From assembly GCF_020880695.1 (NCBI RefSeq), contig NZ_JAJIWO010000005.1:305514-369513 (forward strand): a stretch of DNA of 64,000 bases, given 5' to 3'. This document shows, piece after piece, positions 19,097-28,700 of this stretch. The notes beneath the pieces were generated by a model. It ran no database searches and had not been told where the DNA came from. It saw only the letters and a program-made list of their open reading frames with translations. Origin of the DNA: Mucilaginibacter sp. UR6-11 (GTDB lineage Bacteria > Bacteroidota > Bacteroidia > Sphingobacteriales > Sphingobacteriaceae). Each line of letters starts with the position of its first letter. The stretch's first letter is position 1. The position numbers and the translations under genes were made by a program.

Positions 19097-19284
19097 AGGT
19101 GATCCACAAAAATGTGGATCACTTGGATCACCTATTTTATTTAATTTATTGAAAATGAATATTTTAAGTAAAACGGTGGATCACTTTGGATCACCTGCAA
19201 TGCTTTAGATAAAACCACTTAAATTGCTGTATATTAATAAGTTAAATACTTTTCACGCAAATCCTTTAAAACAGGGTGGATCAT
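19097..19284 (-). repeat. Dispersed GTGATCC-pair element, copy B (first pair eroded)
   Basis: This copy is in reverse orientation. Sites read on the minus strand start at 19284, 19194, 19184, 19131 and 19122, giving steps of 90, 10, 53 and 9. The terminal hairpin (19098-19122, 10-bp arms) has the same form as in copies A, C and D. The outermost site expected about 14 bp beyond 19284 is degraded. It lies between the ends of two convergent genes. Confidence 0.8.
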
Positions 19285-19312
19285 TTGGTAGTGCGATTTT
19301 TAGAGAACCGGA

Positions 19313-19885
19313 TTACTTAGCCAGAAGGTTTTGGTTAACAGAATTTATCAGATCGGCGACCAGCTTATTTAAACTTACCAAAGCCTTTTTTGAAAGTTTT
19401 TTATTGAACGGCACCGGGTTTAAAGTTCCCCTTGGATATTTCTTGCCCAATACATGATTTACCAGATCTTCGGCAGTGAAATAAGTGCGTGGCAGTTCAG
19501 GTTCTTCCTGGTAGCCTATTATAATATCTGATATGTTAATGCTGTAAATGTCATTTGCTGAATTTATTTCAATGGTCTTACCTACCCTGCTGGTAACATC
19601 CATATGCAAAGGGCCTTTAAATGACAATACATCCCAGCCCGAGCCGGTTAAGCGGCCGTTAGACGCGTCCTGTACGTTTACGCTGTCAAGGTTGTTATAC
19701 CGTTTTTCAAACCATTCCCGCGCGTTGGTAAAAAGTAAAGACCGCGATTTACCCGGTACTTTAAAGGTTTTTTGATAAACCACTTTGCCATTAGTAAAAG
19801 GGAGTTTTAGCCCGACAGTGTCTTTATTTTGAGCGTATGCGATGTTAGCGAACAATATGGTCGCCATAATGATCAGGTTCCTCAT
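19313..19885 (-). CDS. DUF4468 domain protein, secreted
   Basis: This 190-aa protein has a signal peptide (MRNLIIMATILFANIAYAQ). It matches the DUF4468 pattern with a TBP-like fold: GKVVYQKTFKVPGKSRSLLF, an REWFEKRY helix and a repeated beta-alpha layout. A C-terminal segment (FTAEDLVNHVLGKK onward) follows the domain. Start ATG 19885 is chosen for the signal peptide. Function is unknown. A decayed paralogue lies immediately upstream, so this is the surviving member of a tandem duplication. Confidence 0.7.
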   Translation of the reverse strand: MRNLIIMATILFANIAYAQNKDTVGLKLPFTNGKVVYQKTFKVPGKSRSLLFTNAREWFEKRYNNLDSVNVQDASNGRLTGSGWDVLSFKGPLHMDVTSRVGKTIEINSANDIYSINISDIIIGYQEEPELPRTYFTAEDLVNHVLGKKYPRGTLNPVPFNKKLSKKALVSLNKLVADLINSVNQNLLAK

Positions 19886-20018
19886 AATGAATAAAAGAGC
19901 TATATATAATATCGTGTTAGTTGTACGGCTGTTATATAATTGATTGGTAACTAAATATACTAAAATATAAAACACAATAACAACATGAAAATAATCAGCA
20001 GATCATCACGGTAGCAAT

Positions 20019-20574
20019 ATTAAAAATCATCGTTATCATTCATGGTTTCATTGATCGAGCCCATCAAATTATCAACCAATATATTTAAATTTTGAAGCGC
20101 CTTTTTTGATTGATTTTTATTGAAAGGGTTAAGACTGCTAACCGTGGCAACATTCTCTTTTTTCCCCAGTACCGCGTTCATTAACTGCTCCGCGGTTATA
20201 AAGTCTTCAGTTTATTAGCGTCTTCAATTTCTATAACAACATTAGATACGCGTGCGCGATATCTACCATCTCTGCTATCTATCTGGATAGTCATAGTTAC
20301 ATGGTAAGTTAATTCCATCCCCAACAATCCTCCTTTAAATGTCAATATGTCGGTGCCATTGCCAACTACACGGGCAATAACCTCATCCTGGATTTGAATG
20401 TTGTTGAAATTTTTAAAACGCTTAACAAACCATAACTCCGCGTAGCTGTAAAGAACTGCAGCGGGTCTACCCGGAGCGTTAAAAACTTTTTGATATACTA
20501 CCTGGCCATTAATAAAGGGTGTGTTTAAGCCCACCGTATCTTTTTGTAAATACCAATACGATAAGATCTTTCAT
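20019..20574 (-). pseudogene. Decayed DUF4468 paralogue (two frameshifts)
   Basis: Three reading frames together reconstruct a homologue of the next gene. From ATG 20574 the frame gives MKDLIVLVF, the start of a signal peptide. It then shifts (with loss of the rest of the signal peptide) into the frame carrying KDTVGLNTPFINGQVVYQKVF up to a stop at 20196. The C-terminal part reappears in another frame as TAEQLMNAVLGKKENV and NPFNKNQSKKALQNLN, ending at 20019. These segments match the downstream paralogue in the same order. The gene is therefore broken unless the sequence has errors. Confidence 0.8.
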
Positions 20575-20672
20575 GGTGATAGTTTAGGTAAAAAAATAAA
20601 GCTAGTTGCGCCTGTTTGACAATCTGCGGCAGGCAAAGTTTAGAGCGATAAAAAATAATTACCGGCTATATT

Positions 20673-21401
20673 TCACACATTTCCCCAGCCATGCGCTAAC
20701 ACATCGGCTAAATGCATGCATTTTATGGGTAGTTTATTTTTGTCGATATAACCTTGCAAATGAAGCAAACACGATGCGTCTGTCGAGATGATGTACTCTG
20801 CACCTACCGACAAGGCGTTATCAACCTTCTGCTGCGCCATAGCGCTTGATATGGCGTCGAACTTAACAGCAAACGTTCCGCCAAATCCGCAGCAGGTATC
20901 GCCCTGCGGCAGATCAATTAATTCAAGACCCAATACTTTTGACAATAACTGGCGGGGCTCTGCCTTGATATGGCATTCGCGCAAACCGGCGCAACTATCG
21001 TGGTATACGGCACGGCCTTCCAACTCGGCCCCAAAATAATCAAACTGAAGGATGTTAACCAGGAAGTCTGACAGCTCATAGATATTACCCTGGATGGCCC
21101 TGCATTTGTTGTGCACTACGGTATTGGTAAACAGGTCATTATAATAATTTTTAACCATGCCTGTACAAGATGCCGACGGCGTTACAATTACGCTGTCTTC
21201 CGAAAATCCGTTTAAAAATTTACTTCCGACAACTTTGGCCTCATCCCAGAAACCTGCATTGAAAGCAGGCTGACCGCAACAGGTCTGTTCGGGGTTATAG
21301 TCAACCGTACAACCGGCCTTTTCTAAAATTTTTACAGTATTAAAAGCGGTATCGGGATATAGCTGATCTATAAAACAAGGAATAAACAGTTCGGTCTTCA
21401 T
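20673..21401 (-). CDS. LutA/YkgE-like (Fe-S)-binding CCG-domain protein
   Basis: This 242-aa protein has two cysteine-rich CCG domains: CCGQPAFNAG near residue 42 and CCGFGGTFAVK near 175, each followed by downstream cysteines (PSASC and STDASC). LutA with LutB and LutC oxidises L-lactate in Bacillus, and the related YkgE is in a similar operon. Here no lutB or lutC gene is adjacent, so the partner proteins must be elsewhere or the role differs. The family is firm and the pathway is inferred. Confidence 0.8.
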   Translation of the reverse strand: MKTELFIPCFIDQLYPDTAFNTVKILEKAGCTVDYNPEQTCCGQPAFNAGFWDEAKVVGSKFLNGFSEDSVIVTPSASCTGMVKNYYNDLFTNTVVHNKCRAIQGNIYELSDFLVNILQFDYFGAELEGRAVYHDSCAGLRECHIKAEPRQLLSKVLGLELIDLPQGDTCCGFGGTFAVKFDAISSAMAQQKVDNALSVGAEYIISTDASCLLHLQGYIDKNKLPIKCMHLADVLAHGWGNV

Positions 21402-21452
21402 GGGGCGCTAATTTCAGAAAAAGTAATGAGTTTTAGGTGATGAGTTTAACAT

Positions 21453-22763
21453 TTAAGCGTGATTTTTTGAAAGAATCTTTACTTCCTGCCGGTGCAGGGA
21501 AAGTAACAGCGCCAGCCCGACTAAAAAGAAGATGCAAAGCATCAAAGCCGAATAACGCATGTTGCCCGTAAGCTCTTCAATAAAGCCAAAACTGAACATG
21601 CCGCCAACTATGGCCAGCTTTTCAGTAACGTCATAAAAGCTGAAGAAAGATGCCGTATCCGGGATGTCCTGCGGCAGATATTTAGAATAAGTTGATCTTG
21701 AAAGCGATTGTATCCCTCCCATTATCAGTCCGACAACCCCTGCTAAAATATAAAATTGAAATGCGGTAGTTGTAAAATAGGCGCCGATACAAGCCAGGAT
21801 CCAAACAGATACCACCGCGGCCAATACCCTTACATTCCCGTAGCTTTCAGACAGTTTTGACATTAAGTTGGCGCCGGCAATGGCTACCAGTTGTATAATC
21901 AGGATGACGGTAATTAAGTTGGCGGTAGGTAAATTTAATATCTTGGCGCCAAAACTTGCTGCAACCAACATAATGGTTTGTACCCCCATCGAGTAAAAAA
22001 AGAATGCCGGCAGATAGCGCTTAAGCAGCGGCATTTTTTTAACCTGCTGCCAAACCTTGCCTAATTCAATAAAACCGCCTTTTATAATATTTTTATGATG
22101 GGTCTGCGCGTTTGGCGAGCCCTTGGGCAGCACCGTAAACGGAATGTAGGCAAAACCCAGCCACCACACCCCCACCAGTAAAAATGACAGCTGCGCGGCG
22201 CTTGCAGCCGTTAAGCCAAATACTTTTGGGAACAGCACAAATACAAAACAAATGATCTGCAGTATCACGCTGCCTATATAGCCGTAGGTAAACCCTTTGG
22301 CGCTCACTTTATCCTGCATATCAAGCGTGGCAATTTCAGGCAGGTAGGAATTATAGAACACAAAGCCGCCGGTATAGCCGATAGCCGCCAACCCGAAACA
22401 GATCATGCCGAATTCTAAACTGCTCAGCTTAAAAAAGAACAGGCAGGCGCATGATAATGCCCCCAGCCAGGTAAAGCACTTCATAAATATTTTTTTGTTG
22501 CCCTGGTAATCGGCTATGGATGTTAATATGGGTAAAAGCAGCGCGACGATCAGGTAAGCGGTGGCCAGCGCATAGTCTGACAATGCCGTGTTAACAAAGC
22601 TTTTACCAAAAAACATCACCCGGTCGCCGTTAGCTTTATTGGCGGTAATGGCCACGTAATAAGCCGGGAAAATGGTAGAGGTGATCACCAGGTTATAAGC
22701 CGAATTGGCCCAGTCAAACATGGCCCAGGCGCGGATGGTTTTCTGATTGTTTTTGATCTGCAT
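21453..22763 (-). CDS. UMF1-family MFS transporter (copy 2)
   Basis: This 436-aa polytopic protein with about 12 membrane segments is of the UMF1/Atg22-like major facilitator group. It starts with the group's typical AWAMFDWANSAYNLVI motif and has GIQSLSRSTYSKYLP near residue 355. It is paralogous to the upstream gene over its whole length. Its ATG overlaps the stop of that gene (TAATG), so the pair is translationally coupled. The substrate is unknown; fungal Atg22 exports amino acids from vacuoles. Confidence 0.85.
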   Translation of the reverse strand: MQIKNNQKTIRAWAMFDWANSAYNLVITSTIFPAYYVAITANKANGDRVMFFGKSFVNTALSDYALATAYLIVALLLPILTSIADYQGNKKIFMKCFTWLGALSCACLFFFKLSSLEFGMICFGLAAIGYTGGFVFYNSYLPEIATLDMQDKVSAKGFTYGYIGSVILQIICFVFVLFPKVFGLTAASAAQLSFLLVGVWWLGFAYIPFTVLPKGSPNAQTHHKNIIKGGFIELGKVWQQVKKMPLLKRYLPAFFFYSMGVQTIMLVAASFGAKILNLPTANLITVILIIQLVAIAGANLMSKLSESYGNVRVLAAVVSVWILACIGAYFTTTAFQFYILAGVVGLIMGGIQSLSRSTYSKYLPQDIPDTASFFSFYDVTEKLAIVGGMFSFGFIEELTGNMRYSALMLCIFFLVGLALLLSLHRQEVKILSKNHA

Positions 22764-24097
22764 TATGTAGTTTCCGTTATAGGGCCTATCGGCAAGTTTT
22801 TAACTTTCTTTTCAGCTGCGAATAATGCGATCAATAAAACCAATCCAACCACAAAGAAGCAATCCAATGCTAATGCCGAGTTGCGCATGGTACTGGTATG
22901 ATCTTCCACATAGGCAAAAACAGCAAGGCCCACAACGATAGAAAGTTTTTCGGTAGCATCATAAAAGCTAAAATATGACGCGGTATCCGGTATGTTCTCG
23001 GGCAGTAATTTGGCATAGGTAGAACGTGATAAAGACTGCACGCCGCCCATTACTATCCCAACTGCAAAAGCAGCTACATAAAATTGATTTTGATTGGATA
23101 TATAGTAAACACTCAAACAGGTTATAGTCCAAAAAATAACTAAAACAATTAGAGCCTTTGTATTGCCATATTTGTTTGATGCCAGGGACGTAAGCCACGC
23201 GCCTATTATAGCTACCACCTGTATAATAAGGATAATGGCAATTAAATCGTCATCCTTCATGTGCAATTCTTTTGCGGCAAATTCGGCAGCAACCAGCATA
23301 ATAGTCTGCACACCTACTGAGTAAAAGAAAAACGCAGGCAAAAATCGTTTAACCAACGGCATAGTTTTGATTTTGCCGAACACTTTTGCCAACTCTTTAA
23401 ACCCTCCGGTAATTACATTGAATTTATGAGATCCGGCATTCGGTTCACCTTTTGGCAGTATTTTAAAAGGAATTATAGCAAATCCTATCCACCATAAAAA
23501 AACAATGATAAACGAAATCCGTGCACCCATATCTTCGGTGATCCCAAATGAATCGTGGAACAATACCCCGACCAGACAAACCAATTGTACCACAATACTA
23601 CCGGCAAATCCATAGATAAAACCCTTGGCGCTTACATCATTCTGCTTGTCTAATGTGGCTATTTGCGGCAGGTACGAGTTATAGAAAACAAATCCTCCGC
23701 AATACCCTATGGTAGCTAAACCAAAACAGATCATCCCAAACTCTATCGGCCCGCCTTCTTTCAAAAAAAATAAACCGGCACAGGCTAAAGCCCCCACCCA
23801 GGTAAATAGCTGCAAGTAAATTTTTTTAGCTCCGCGATAATCGGCTATAGACGTTAATATGGGCAATAAAAGCACGATGAGCAGGTAGGATGCCGCTAAA
23901 ATGTAATTCTGCAATACGGTATTTACAAACTTATGCCCAAAAAAGCTAACTATGTTTTTACCATAAATGGTGTTGGCTGTAATACCTACATAATAAGCGG
24001 GAAAAATGGTGGAGGTGATCACCATGTTATAGGATTGGTTGGCCCAGTCGAACATGCACCATGCCCAAATGGTTTTCTTGTCGTTTTTTTCTTTCAT
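22763..24097 (-). CDS. UMF1-family MFS transporter (copy 1)
   Basis: This 444-aa protein has about 12 membrane segments and starts with AWCMFDWANQSYNMVIT. GVQSLSRSTYAKLLP near residue 360 is shared with the downstream copy. It is the first gene of a two-gene unit made by tandem duplication. The two copies are clearly diverged along their length, which suggests an old duplication with possible substrate split. No neighbouring gene points to a substrate. Confidence 0.85.
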   Translation of the reverse strand: MKEKNDKKTIWAWCMFDWANQSYNMVITSTIFPAYYVGITANTIYGKNIVSFFGHKFVNTVLQNYILAASYLLIVLLLPILTSIADYRGAKKIYLQLFTWVGALACAGLFFLKEGGPIEFGMICFGLATIGYCGGFVFYNSYLPQIATLDKQNDVSAKGFIYGFAGSIVVQLVCLVGVLFHDSFGITEDMGARISFIIVFLWWIGFAIIPFKILPKGEPNAGSHKFNVITGGFKELAKVFGKIKTMPLVKRFLPAFFFYSVGVQTIMLVAAEFAAKELHMKDDDLIAIILIIQVVAIIGAWLTSLASNKYGNTKALIVLVIFWTITCLSVYYISNQNQFYVAAFAVGIVMGGVQSLSRSTYAKLLPENIPDTASYFSFYDATEKLSIVVGLAVFAYVEDHTSTMRNSALALDCFFVVGLVLLIALFAAEKKVKNLPIGPITETT

Positions 24098-24228
24098 TGC
24101 GATTGCTAAAAGTATATAATTTTTAGCAATCAGGAAAAAGCAGCGACCTGGTTATTTGTCTGCGTATAGCTACGTTAAGGTATTATTTTTGTTATAAATT
24201 AATGTAATTGCAGCTTAACCAATCAAAC

Positions 24229-24645
24229 ATGGACAGAAAAAGCAAGCTACCGAAACTCTCCGGCCCGGAAGGGCAAATCCGTGAAGCACTGAATGCGCAC
24301 TGGCACGCGTCGGCAATCGGTGATATAAACGCGGAACATGATATTTATGATGACGATGCCATCTGTGATTACCCCCAGTCGGGCGAGCGGGTACTGGGGC
24401 GAAGCAATTTGCAGGCCTTACGGAGCCATCATCCGGGTAAACCATCAGGCTTCAATGTCAGGCGCATTCTGGGGGAAGGCGATCTCTGGATTACAGAATA
24501 TATAATCACTTACCAGGGGCGGCCAGCATACACCGTAAGCATTATGGAGTTCCGCAACGCTAAGGTCGTACACGAAACACAGTATTTCGCCGATCCCTTC
24601 GGGGCGCCGGCCTGGCGAAGTCAATGGGTTCAGCAAATCGGGTGA
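24229..24645 (+). CDS. SnoaL-like/NTF2-fold protein
   Basis: This 138-aa single-domain protein has the NTF2-like pattern of a starting helix (REALNAHWHASAIGD), an acidic segment (DIYDDDAICDYPQSGER), and late beta strands (DLWITEYIITY and YTVSIMEFRNAKVVHE). Such proteins are often annotated nuclear transport factor 2 family or ketosteroid isomerase-like, and most have unknown ligands. ATG 24229 is preferred over the upstream in-frame TTG. It is slightly GC-richer than its flanks. It is monocistronic and followed by a terminator. Confidence 0.75.
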   Translation: MDRKSKLPKLSGPEGQIREALNAHWHASAIGDINAEHDIYDDDAICDYPQSGERVLGRSNLQALRSHHPGKPSGFNVRRILGEGDLWITEYIITYQGRPAYTVSIMEFRNAKVVHETQYFADPFGAPAWRSQWVQQIG

Positions 24646-24670
24646 TGCCCCTTTCGTTATTTTAAACAAA

Positions 24671-24702
24671 AATCCCCTATAATGTTATACAGGGGATTTT
24701 TA
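24671..24702 (+). terminator. Bidirectional terminator between convergent genes
   Basis: AAAATCCCCTATA and TATACAGGGGATTTTT form a hairpin flanked by A and T runs, so it can serve the SnoaL-like gene and the opposite-strand gene. Confidence 0.8.
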
Positions 24703-24745
24703 TATGTGTGAACGAAAAGTTAATTAACCTGGCGATACCGGCCGC

Positions 24746-25519
24746 TTACAAATAATCCTTTGAAACCATCCATTTTAAAATTCTTCCCAATGCGATTTCA
24801 TTCCGGTCTGATGGTGTTGAAGCCAATATTATCTTCTCTTTTGTAGGGATACGCACTACCTGTCTTTGATTGTCTTTTACGGTATATACTTCAAAGTTCT
24901 GTGCATTGTTGCCGCCTGTAAAACTTATTTTTACCACGGTCAGGCCGTTGGGCAAGCTAAATTCATAGCTGTCAATATCAGCGTTTGCACTCACGTCCTT
25001 AAAACGTCCTATCAATTTTTGGTTCTGTTCAATCGACTTGTCTTCTTTCAACAATATCGGCCAGCCCCTGTCGCGACCTACCACCGTATAATCAGCAGCA
25101 ACCGGAGGGTTCATGCTTTTGTAGGCAATAAATTCGGTTACCTTTCCGGCATCAAGGTCATCATTAGCTATGATGTTGGCAGCACCAATAAGCTTCACGA
25201 ACGATTTTTCGGCACCTAACCTTGATATCGGGAAAACGGCCACCTGGTTCGCAGTCAAAAATGTAAAGCGATAATAAAAAAATGAATTGTCACCATTAGG
25301 CGGTACAAAATCTGTTGCCAGCACGGCAATGATCAGTTTTTTGCCTGATAGTGAATAAAGTTCAAAATTGCTGGTAAGGCCAAAATTTGTTTTGATCCTG
25401 TTAACCCTTGCCAGGTCATTGCCGTCCATGTTAATCACATTGTTTTTATATTCTATCTTTTGTGCAATAGCATGACCGACAATGATCACTGCAATAAACA
25501 GCATTGCTAATTTTTTCAT
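24746..25519 (-). CDS. Secreted protein of unknown function
   Basis: I do not recognise this family. The 257-aa product has a clean signal peptide (MKKLAMLFIAVIIVGHAIAQ) and a mainly beta-strand body. Its visible landmarks are VGRDRGWPILLKEDKS near residue 145, GRFKDVSANADIDSYEF near 170 and a C-terminal IALGRILKWMVSKDYL. There is no Cys-rich or catalytic signature, so it could be a periplasmic or extracellular binding or structural protein. It has no operon partner: the upstream gene is divergently spaced by 238 bp, a gap in which I see nothing distinctive. Confidence 0.7.
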   Translation of the reverse strand: MKKLAMLFIAVIIVGHAIAQKIEYKNNVINMDGNDLARVNRIKTNFGLTSNFELYSLSGKKLIIAVLATDFVPPNGDNSFFYYRFTFLTANQVAVFPISRLGAEKSFVKLIGAANIIANDDLDAGKVTEFIAYKSMNPPVAADYTVVGRDRGWPILLKEDKSIEQNQKLIGRFKDVSANADIDSYEFSLPNGLTVVKISFTGGNNAQNFEVYTVKDNQRQVVRIPTKEKIILASTPSDRNEIALGRILKWMVSKDYL

Positions 25520-25757
25520 TTGATTTGTTTGATTTTAGTTTGATAAAGGTATAAGGTTTCTAATTGCTTGATTTCAGGGAAATTAAGATCAGATTATATC
25601 CGTGGGTTAAACGTTTCCGGGATTTCCAGGTTACAATCTTTACACAATTATACGATTAAAACAGTAAATCACCTGCTTTAAAATTAGCATTTCAAATCCA
25701 TTGGCTGATTTGTTTGGACATGTCATGCCCGCTAGCTCACTGCCGGCATAAAAATGT

Positions 25758-28700
25758 TCATTCGGACCGCAAACTATTCACGGGGTTTACTATCGCCGCC
25801 TTTACCGCGTGATAGCTGATCGTAATAACAGCCACCATAACGGCAAGCAGCCCTGCCCCGGCAAACATCCACCATTGAATAGAGATGCGGTATGCAAATC
25901 CCTGCAGCCAGTTATGCATCACGTACCAGGCTATGGGCGAAGCGATGAGAACGGAAAGGAATACCAGCTTCAGGAAATCTTTTGAAAGGAGACCGTTAAT
26001 CGACGATATACTTGCTCCGAGTACTTTTCTTATACCTATTTCCCTGGTGCGTTGCTCAATAGTAAACGCTGCCAGGCCGAATAGTCCCATGCCTGCCAGT
26101 ACGATAGTGATAACCGTAAAGATGCTGAATATGGAGGCCAGCCGGTCTTCAGCTTTGTACCGGGCATTAAAGGCATCGTCCATAAATGTGTAATCGAATG
26201 GCGTATCGGCGTCATGCTTTTTATAGATTTTTTGTATTGCCCCAAGCAATGTTGGCAAATTAGTATGGGGTTTTATTTTCGCAAAAAGGTATGATCCTCC
26301 CAGGGTTTTCCAATATTTCGCAGTGTCAGGAAGGATCCAAAGGCCTATAGGTTCAATCGGATCTTCAAGGGAGCTAAAGTTGAAATTTTTAACAACACCT
26401 GCCACCTCAATATTTTTGGGGCTTGATTTAATATAACTGCCAACCGGGTTCAACGGCAACTGCAGTTTTTCAACAGCAAGCTCATTGAGCACAACCTTAT
26501 TTCCCGTGCTCAAATTGTCATGGGCCAACGGCGGATATTTCCATTTAAGCCCGAGTAACCGGAAAAAATCTTTGTCGACAACAAGCGAAGGAAGCAATAC
26601 TGTTTCGTCTTTGGTTTTACCGGGTATCCCGAACCTGTCGATATAACTAAACATGCCGTATCGTGACGTTGCTGTGGTGCTGACAGCCGCTAATGACCTG
26701 ATTTCACGGTTAAAACCAGCATAATTTTTAAAATTAGGGCCAACAGGGATCATTACAACATTCTCACGATCGACACCAATATCTGTGTGTCTGAAAAAGT
26801 AAAGCTGCCTGTCTATAATAATTCCGCAAATGATCAACGCAACGGATATCGTGAATTGCAGGGTCGTAAATATTTTTCGGATCATAACGCCGCCCGATTG
26901 TTTACCCATTTTACCTTTGAGTGTGACAACAGGTTTAAAAGCTGACAGCACCAGCGAAGGGTAGCTGCCAGAGATTACCACAGTAACCAGTAATAATAGG
27001 AATAGCAGGCACAGGATCAGGGGGCTGTAAAGGAATGAATCATCTATTTTTAGTTGAACGACATTAAAAAATAGCGGTTTAAATACGTAACACAGTATGT
27101 ACCCTAACAGGAAAGATATAGCTGTTAAAACAGCCGATTCGATATAGAATTGCAGGGCAACGCTCTTGCGGCTCGCCCCAGATATTTTACGCACTCCTAT
27201 CTCTTTCGCTCTCACCGTGGCTCTGGCGGTAGACAAACTCATGTAATTAACCAGGGCAAGCGATAAGATCAATAAGGCCACTAAGGGGAATATAGTGAGG
27301 TATTTCAAGTTAGCTTCGTCCCGCGATCTGCTATTCAAATGCTGATCAACAATGGGTAGCGCTGAATATATCGTTTTGGCATGATCCTTTTCGTGGATAA
27401 AAAGAGATTTAAGGCCCCGTGCCACTGCCACAGTATCAGAACGGTGTTTTAATAACAAGTAGACATCAAAATTACCACCGCCCAATTTTTGATCTCCTAA
27501 ATAAGGTTTAGCCTCTTTTGTTGCTGCGAAACCTGATAGGGATGCTACAAACTTGTATTGAATGGACGAATTAGAGGGGCAATTCTCTGACACTCCTGTA
27601 ATCAGGTAGGTATGCGCGCTATCGGTTTTAATAGTAAGCATTTGTCCTACCGGATCTTCATCACCAAAATATTTTTTAGCAATATCCTTTGATATTACCA
27701 CCGAAAATGGTCTTGACAAAACCTGCGAGGACCGTCCGGAAAGCAGCTTAAACGAAAAGAAATTAAAAAAGCCCGCATCAGCAAATAATAGTTTGTCTTC
27801 GGTAAATTTCCTTTCAGGCAGTTTAGGGTTACTTATCACCACTGCCGGCCCGAAATAATTCATCGTACGCATGTAATCCTCCACAACCGGGAGCGATTGT
27901 TTTAGGATAGGACCGGATACGTAGGTCATTGGATTCAGGTCACTCGACGGACCATCCGTTATAACGCGCCCTTTTGGCTTAAATATCCTGTCGGCATTTT
28001 TATGAAAACGGTCATAGCTATGCTCATGTGATACATAGATCATGATCAGCATACAAACAGATAATCCGACGGCCAGGCCTGATATATTAATCAGGCTGAA
28101 AAGCCTTTGGCGTACCAAATTACGCCAGGCCATTTTGAAATAGTTTCTAAACATAATGCTGTGGTTTAATTTCTTAGAAAACCACTTCGGTGTGGTTTCA
28201 TGATTCGAAATTACCGCCGAAAACCGGGCGCTGCGTCCCAGTTTATAAACTGGGAACTCTTTTTTCAGATCGTTTTTATATTCCGCCGGGCTTTTGCCGG
28301 TCATTTCTTTAAAAATACGGTTAAAGGTGCTTTTTGAATTGAAGCCGGAATCGTAAGCAATGCCCAGTAAAGTGATATGGTCATATCTGGCGTCCTGCAT
28401 TTTCTCAATTACTGCGGCAACGCGATATTCGCTGATGAAATCAGGGAAGTTTTTTTTCAGCGCCGTGTTAATGATCCGGGATAGCTCATGAGGGGTCAGG
28501 TCAAGCTTGCCGGCCAGCGAGTTCAAATTGAGTTCCGGGTCATGGTAATACGGGTTGGCCTTCATGACTTGCTTCAGCCAGGTACCTTTTTGCCTCAGTT
28601 CGGTGGGGAGCAAGGGTTTTATAAATGCGGGCGTTTCAACCGGCGCGCCAGCCAATGCCCTTACATAAGCTGCGGCCGATATCCAGATCACCATCCCTGC

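Noticed and set aside
28150..28260. Sequencing error joining two genes in the AraC-permease fusion
   Set aside because: The frame is open with no frameshift sign over the linker and both parts are complete; still listed as needing an independent check.
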